From: Aphrophora alni
Lineage: Eukaryota; Arthropoda; Insecta; Hemiptera; Aphrophoridae
Length of the DNA: 64,000 nt
Assembly: GCA_963513935.1 (NCBI GenBank)
Contig: OY740769.1
Coordinates: forward strand, 39,645,120-39,709,119
Direction: 5' to 3'
The stretch's first letter is position 1, and every line of letters begins with the position of its first letter. Shown piece after piece: positions 62,633 to 64,000 of this stretch. A program made the position numbers and the translations under genes. Below the pieces are notes generated by a model that searched no databases, was not told the DNA's origin, and was given only the letters and a program-made list of their open reading frames with translations.

Positions 62633-62875
62633 TAATTTATTGATTTTAACGCTTATACATTATTTTAACAAGTTAGTATTATTGATTAAATAATTATTTC
62701 AAGTGAAACATTATTAAATAATAACATAACAAACATAACATAATAATAAAATATTAATATAACATTAATAATTACATTAATACATTTCGTTAGAAATGGA
62801 ATCGAACCCAGGACCTTTGGCTCTCCGTGCCAATCCTCTACCAACTGAGCTATCCTTGATCGCTTCCCCGCATAG
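62633..62875 (-). mobile_element. tRNA-derived SINE-like element
   Basis: On the minus strand, AGCTCAGTTGGTAGAG (A box), an anticodon-arm-like TTGGC/GCCAA stem with loop ACGGAGA, and GGTTCGATTCC (B box) lie at about 62860-62790. The 3' acceptor stem is missing and an AT-rich tail continues to 62633, so it is a SINE head or tRNA pseudogene rather than a working tRNA. The frame reading IAQLVEDWHGEPKVLGSIP across it is the typical artefact of such tRNA-like sequences. Confidence 0.6.
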
Positions 62876-63009
62876 GACATACACTTTTCACTTGAATTTG
62901 ATTTTTCTACAATTTTTGAGTTGAGGCAGGTAAATTACCTCGTTACAAGCGACACTAAAACTAATCTGTATACTCGGCTTGCAGCCTTTACGTGTGTGTA
63001 TAGTTTCAT

Positions 63010-63185
63010 TAATTTATTGATTTTAACGCTTTTATTGATTTGTATTTATTGATTATATTGTTATACATTATTTTAACAAGCTAGTATTATTGATTAAATA
63101 ATTATTTAAAGTGAAAAATATACTAGCTAAACCGAGAATCTAACCCAAGACCTTTGGCTTTTCGCGTCAAACCTCTACCAAAAAT
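63010..63185 (-). mobile_element. Second, more decayed SINE-like copy
   Basis: Shares AATTTATTGATTTTAACGCT, TACATTATTTTAACAAG and TAGTATTATTGATTAAATAA with 62633-62700. It then carries a degenerate minus-strand TTGGTAGAGG, AAAGCCAAAGGTC, TTGGGTTAGATTC head. The A box is truncated. Tandem direct duplication of one insertion, or two insertions, are both possible. Confidence 0.5.
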
Positions 63186-63295
63186 TAAACACCAGTTAGG
63201 CAAAACTAATCTTCCAATACAGGACTACTAAGATCTAGTTTTTAAAAACCATGAAGAGCATCGGGTTTTTAAACTTGCTGGCCTTTATATCTGCT

Positions 63296-63660
63296 TACCC
63301 ACCTTTATGGGGAAATATTGTCCAGGAATTGTCGTACAACAGTGCCGTATTGTGGTAGTTCACCAATTTGTAAAAACCAAAGTTATCTGTATCCTGTCCA
63401 AAAATATTTTGGAGTGCAGGCACGATCTGGTTGGTAAGCATCTCTAAATATTTCTCGAAATTCAAGTTTCCATCAATTACAAACGGTTCAACCAACTCGT
63501 TGTTTATTATTCCTGCCTAAATATTTACTTCAGAAGGGCTCATGCACAACATACCAATGAACATTTCTATCAGTCCAATAACGACAGTTGTTCCTGTTGA
63601 TATTGGCGTTTGTCATGAAAGTGGTCTAATCACTAAAGCACTTAAACCCATTCGAGCACT
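63296..63660 (-). pseudogene. Tc1/mariner-like transposase fragment
   Basis: On the minus strand, SD-stop-TTF then MTNANINRNNCRYWTDRNVHW (63640-63565, read in two overlapping pieces) and, after a frameshift, the run from FVIDGNLNFEKYLEM to TNQIVPALQNIFGQD (63485-63390) match the catalytic-domain core of insect Tc1/mariner-like transposases. The first catalytic Asp is kept, the next residue is a stop, and the HDGAP-type second Asp region is corrupted. It differs from the 59290-60200 relic and is opposite in strand, so the two are independent insertions. Confidence 0.75.
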
Positions 63661-64000
63661 TGTTACATTAAAACAGATATATAAGATATATAAGCAAGTT
63701 GGTAATAACTAATTTTTTCATGGAACATTTACATATGTTTTAATATTTTCTTAATAGTCAATATTTTAAGACTTCTTTAGTTTTTAGTATTATTTGATTA
63801 GTTTAACTGTTTAGAAGCTATATGCGCTCAAAGTTGTGAAATTACAGGGTTTATGGTGTTTTCAGAAATCAATTTTTCGTACCTAAAACAGTTGAACTGA
63901 ATTTAAAATTGAAACCTGGATAGACTGTAATGTATGCAAAAATATTAATAGTTTAAAGGCAACAAGTTGTTTTGTTTTTTTACTCACTTGACAGGATTAA
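63661..64000. other. AT-rich end of window
   Basis: No feature recognised. Confidence 0.6.

Noticed and set aside
62790..62875. Functional tRNA gene (anticodon-like GGA)
   Set aside because: The acceptor and T stems do not close, position 33 is not T, and a Ser tRNA would need a long variable arm.
62686..62880. Peptide with IAQLVEDWHGEPKVLGSIP
   Set aside because: This is the standard artefact of translating a tRNA-like sequence.

Overview
The window reads as nuclear DNA of an animal, most likely an arthropod. It is strongly AT-rich, full of TA, CA, CT and CATA microsatellites, and carries decayed Penelope-like, Tc1/mariner-like and tRNA-derived elements plus a relic of a repeat family I associate mainly with arthropod and hydrozoan genomes. 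The species cannot be named from sequence alone. No host gene with a convincing exon structure was found.

Bases 1-10000 are the only coding-rich part. A complete 1257-residue family B, protein-primed-type DNA polymerase lies on the minus strand (4229-8002). Exonuclease, polymerase, zinc-cluster and Vsr-like motifs are all intact. Its 3' third and downstream flank are mirrored in a near-perfect inverted repeat (1-2488 against 2532-5025, spacer about 43 bp), so a second partial copy of the gene runs in from the left edge on the plus strand. Upstream of the gene lies a tandem array of six units of about 304-341 bp (8025-9871). Every unit carries a TATA box pointing at the gene, and the two nearest also keep an arthropod-type initiator at identical spacing. 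This looks like a Polinton/Maverick-type or related viral-like element, but no integrase, packaging ATPase, protease or capsid gene is in the window.

From 10000 to 24200 the sequence is non-coding. The main structure is a short-period satellite with a 151-bp higher-order repeat (11815-12400), abutting duplicated CCAAT motifs around a perfect CACGTG palindrome. At 24235-25596 lies a broken copy of the arthropod/hydrozoan repeat-encoded protein family. Between 28150 and 32350 there is a GC-box/E-box patch, a mixed-orientation repeat cluster and Penelope-like relics in opposite orientations, with a hammerhead-ribozyme-like hairpin nearby.

The right half (32000-64000) is mostly featureless AT-rich DNA. 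It contains a young 266-bp foldback element whose two arms each encode a hammerhead-like motif (47638-47903), an older copy of it (37957-38145), an unidentified GC-richer island (44580-45260), a possible LTR-like patch (54505-54860), two Tc1/mariner transposase relics (59290-60200 plus, 63296-63660 minus) and tRNA-derived SINE-like pieces (50778-50850, 62633-63185).

The parts do not form a pathway. The one intact system is the DNA polymerase with its repeated promoters; the rest is a layered record of mobile-element insertion and decay.
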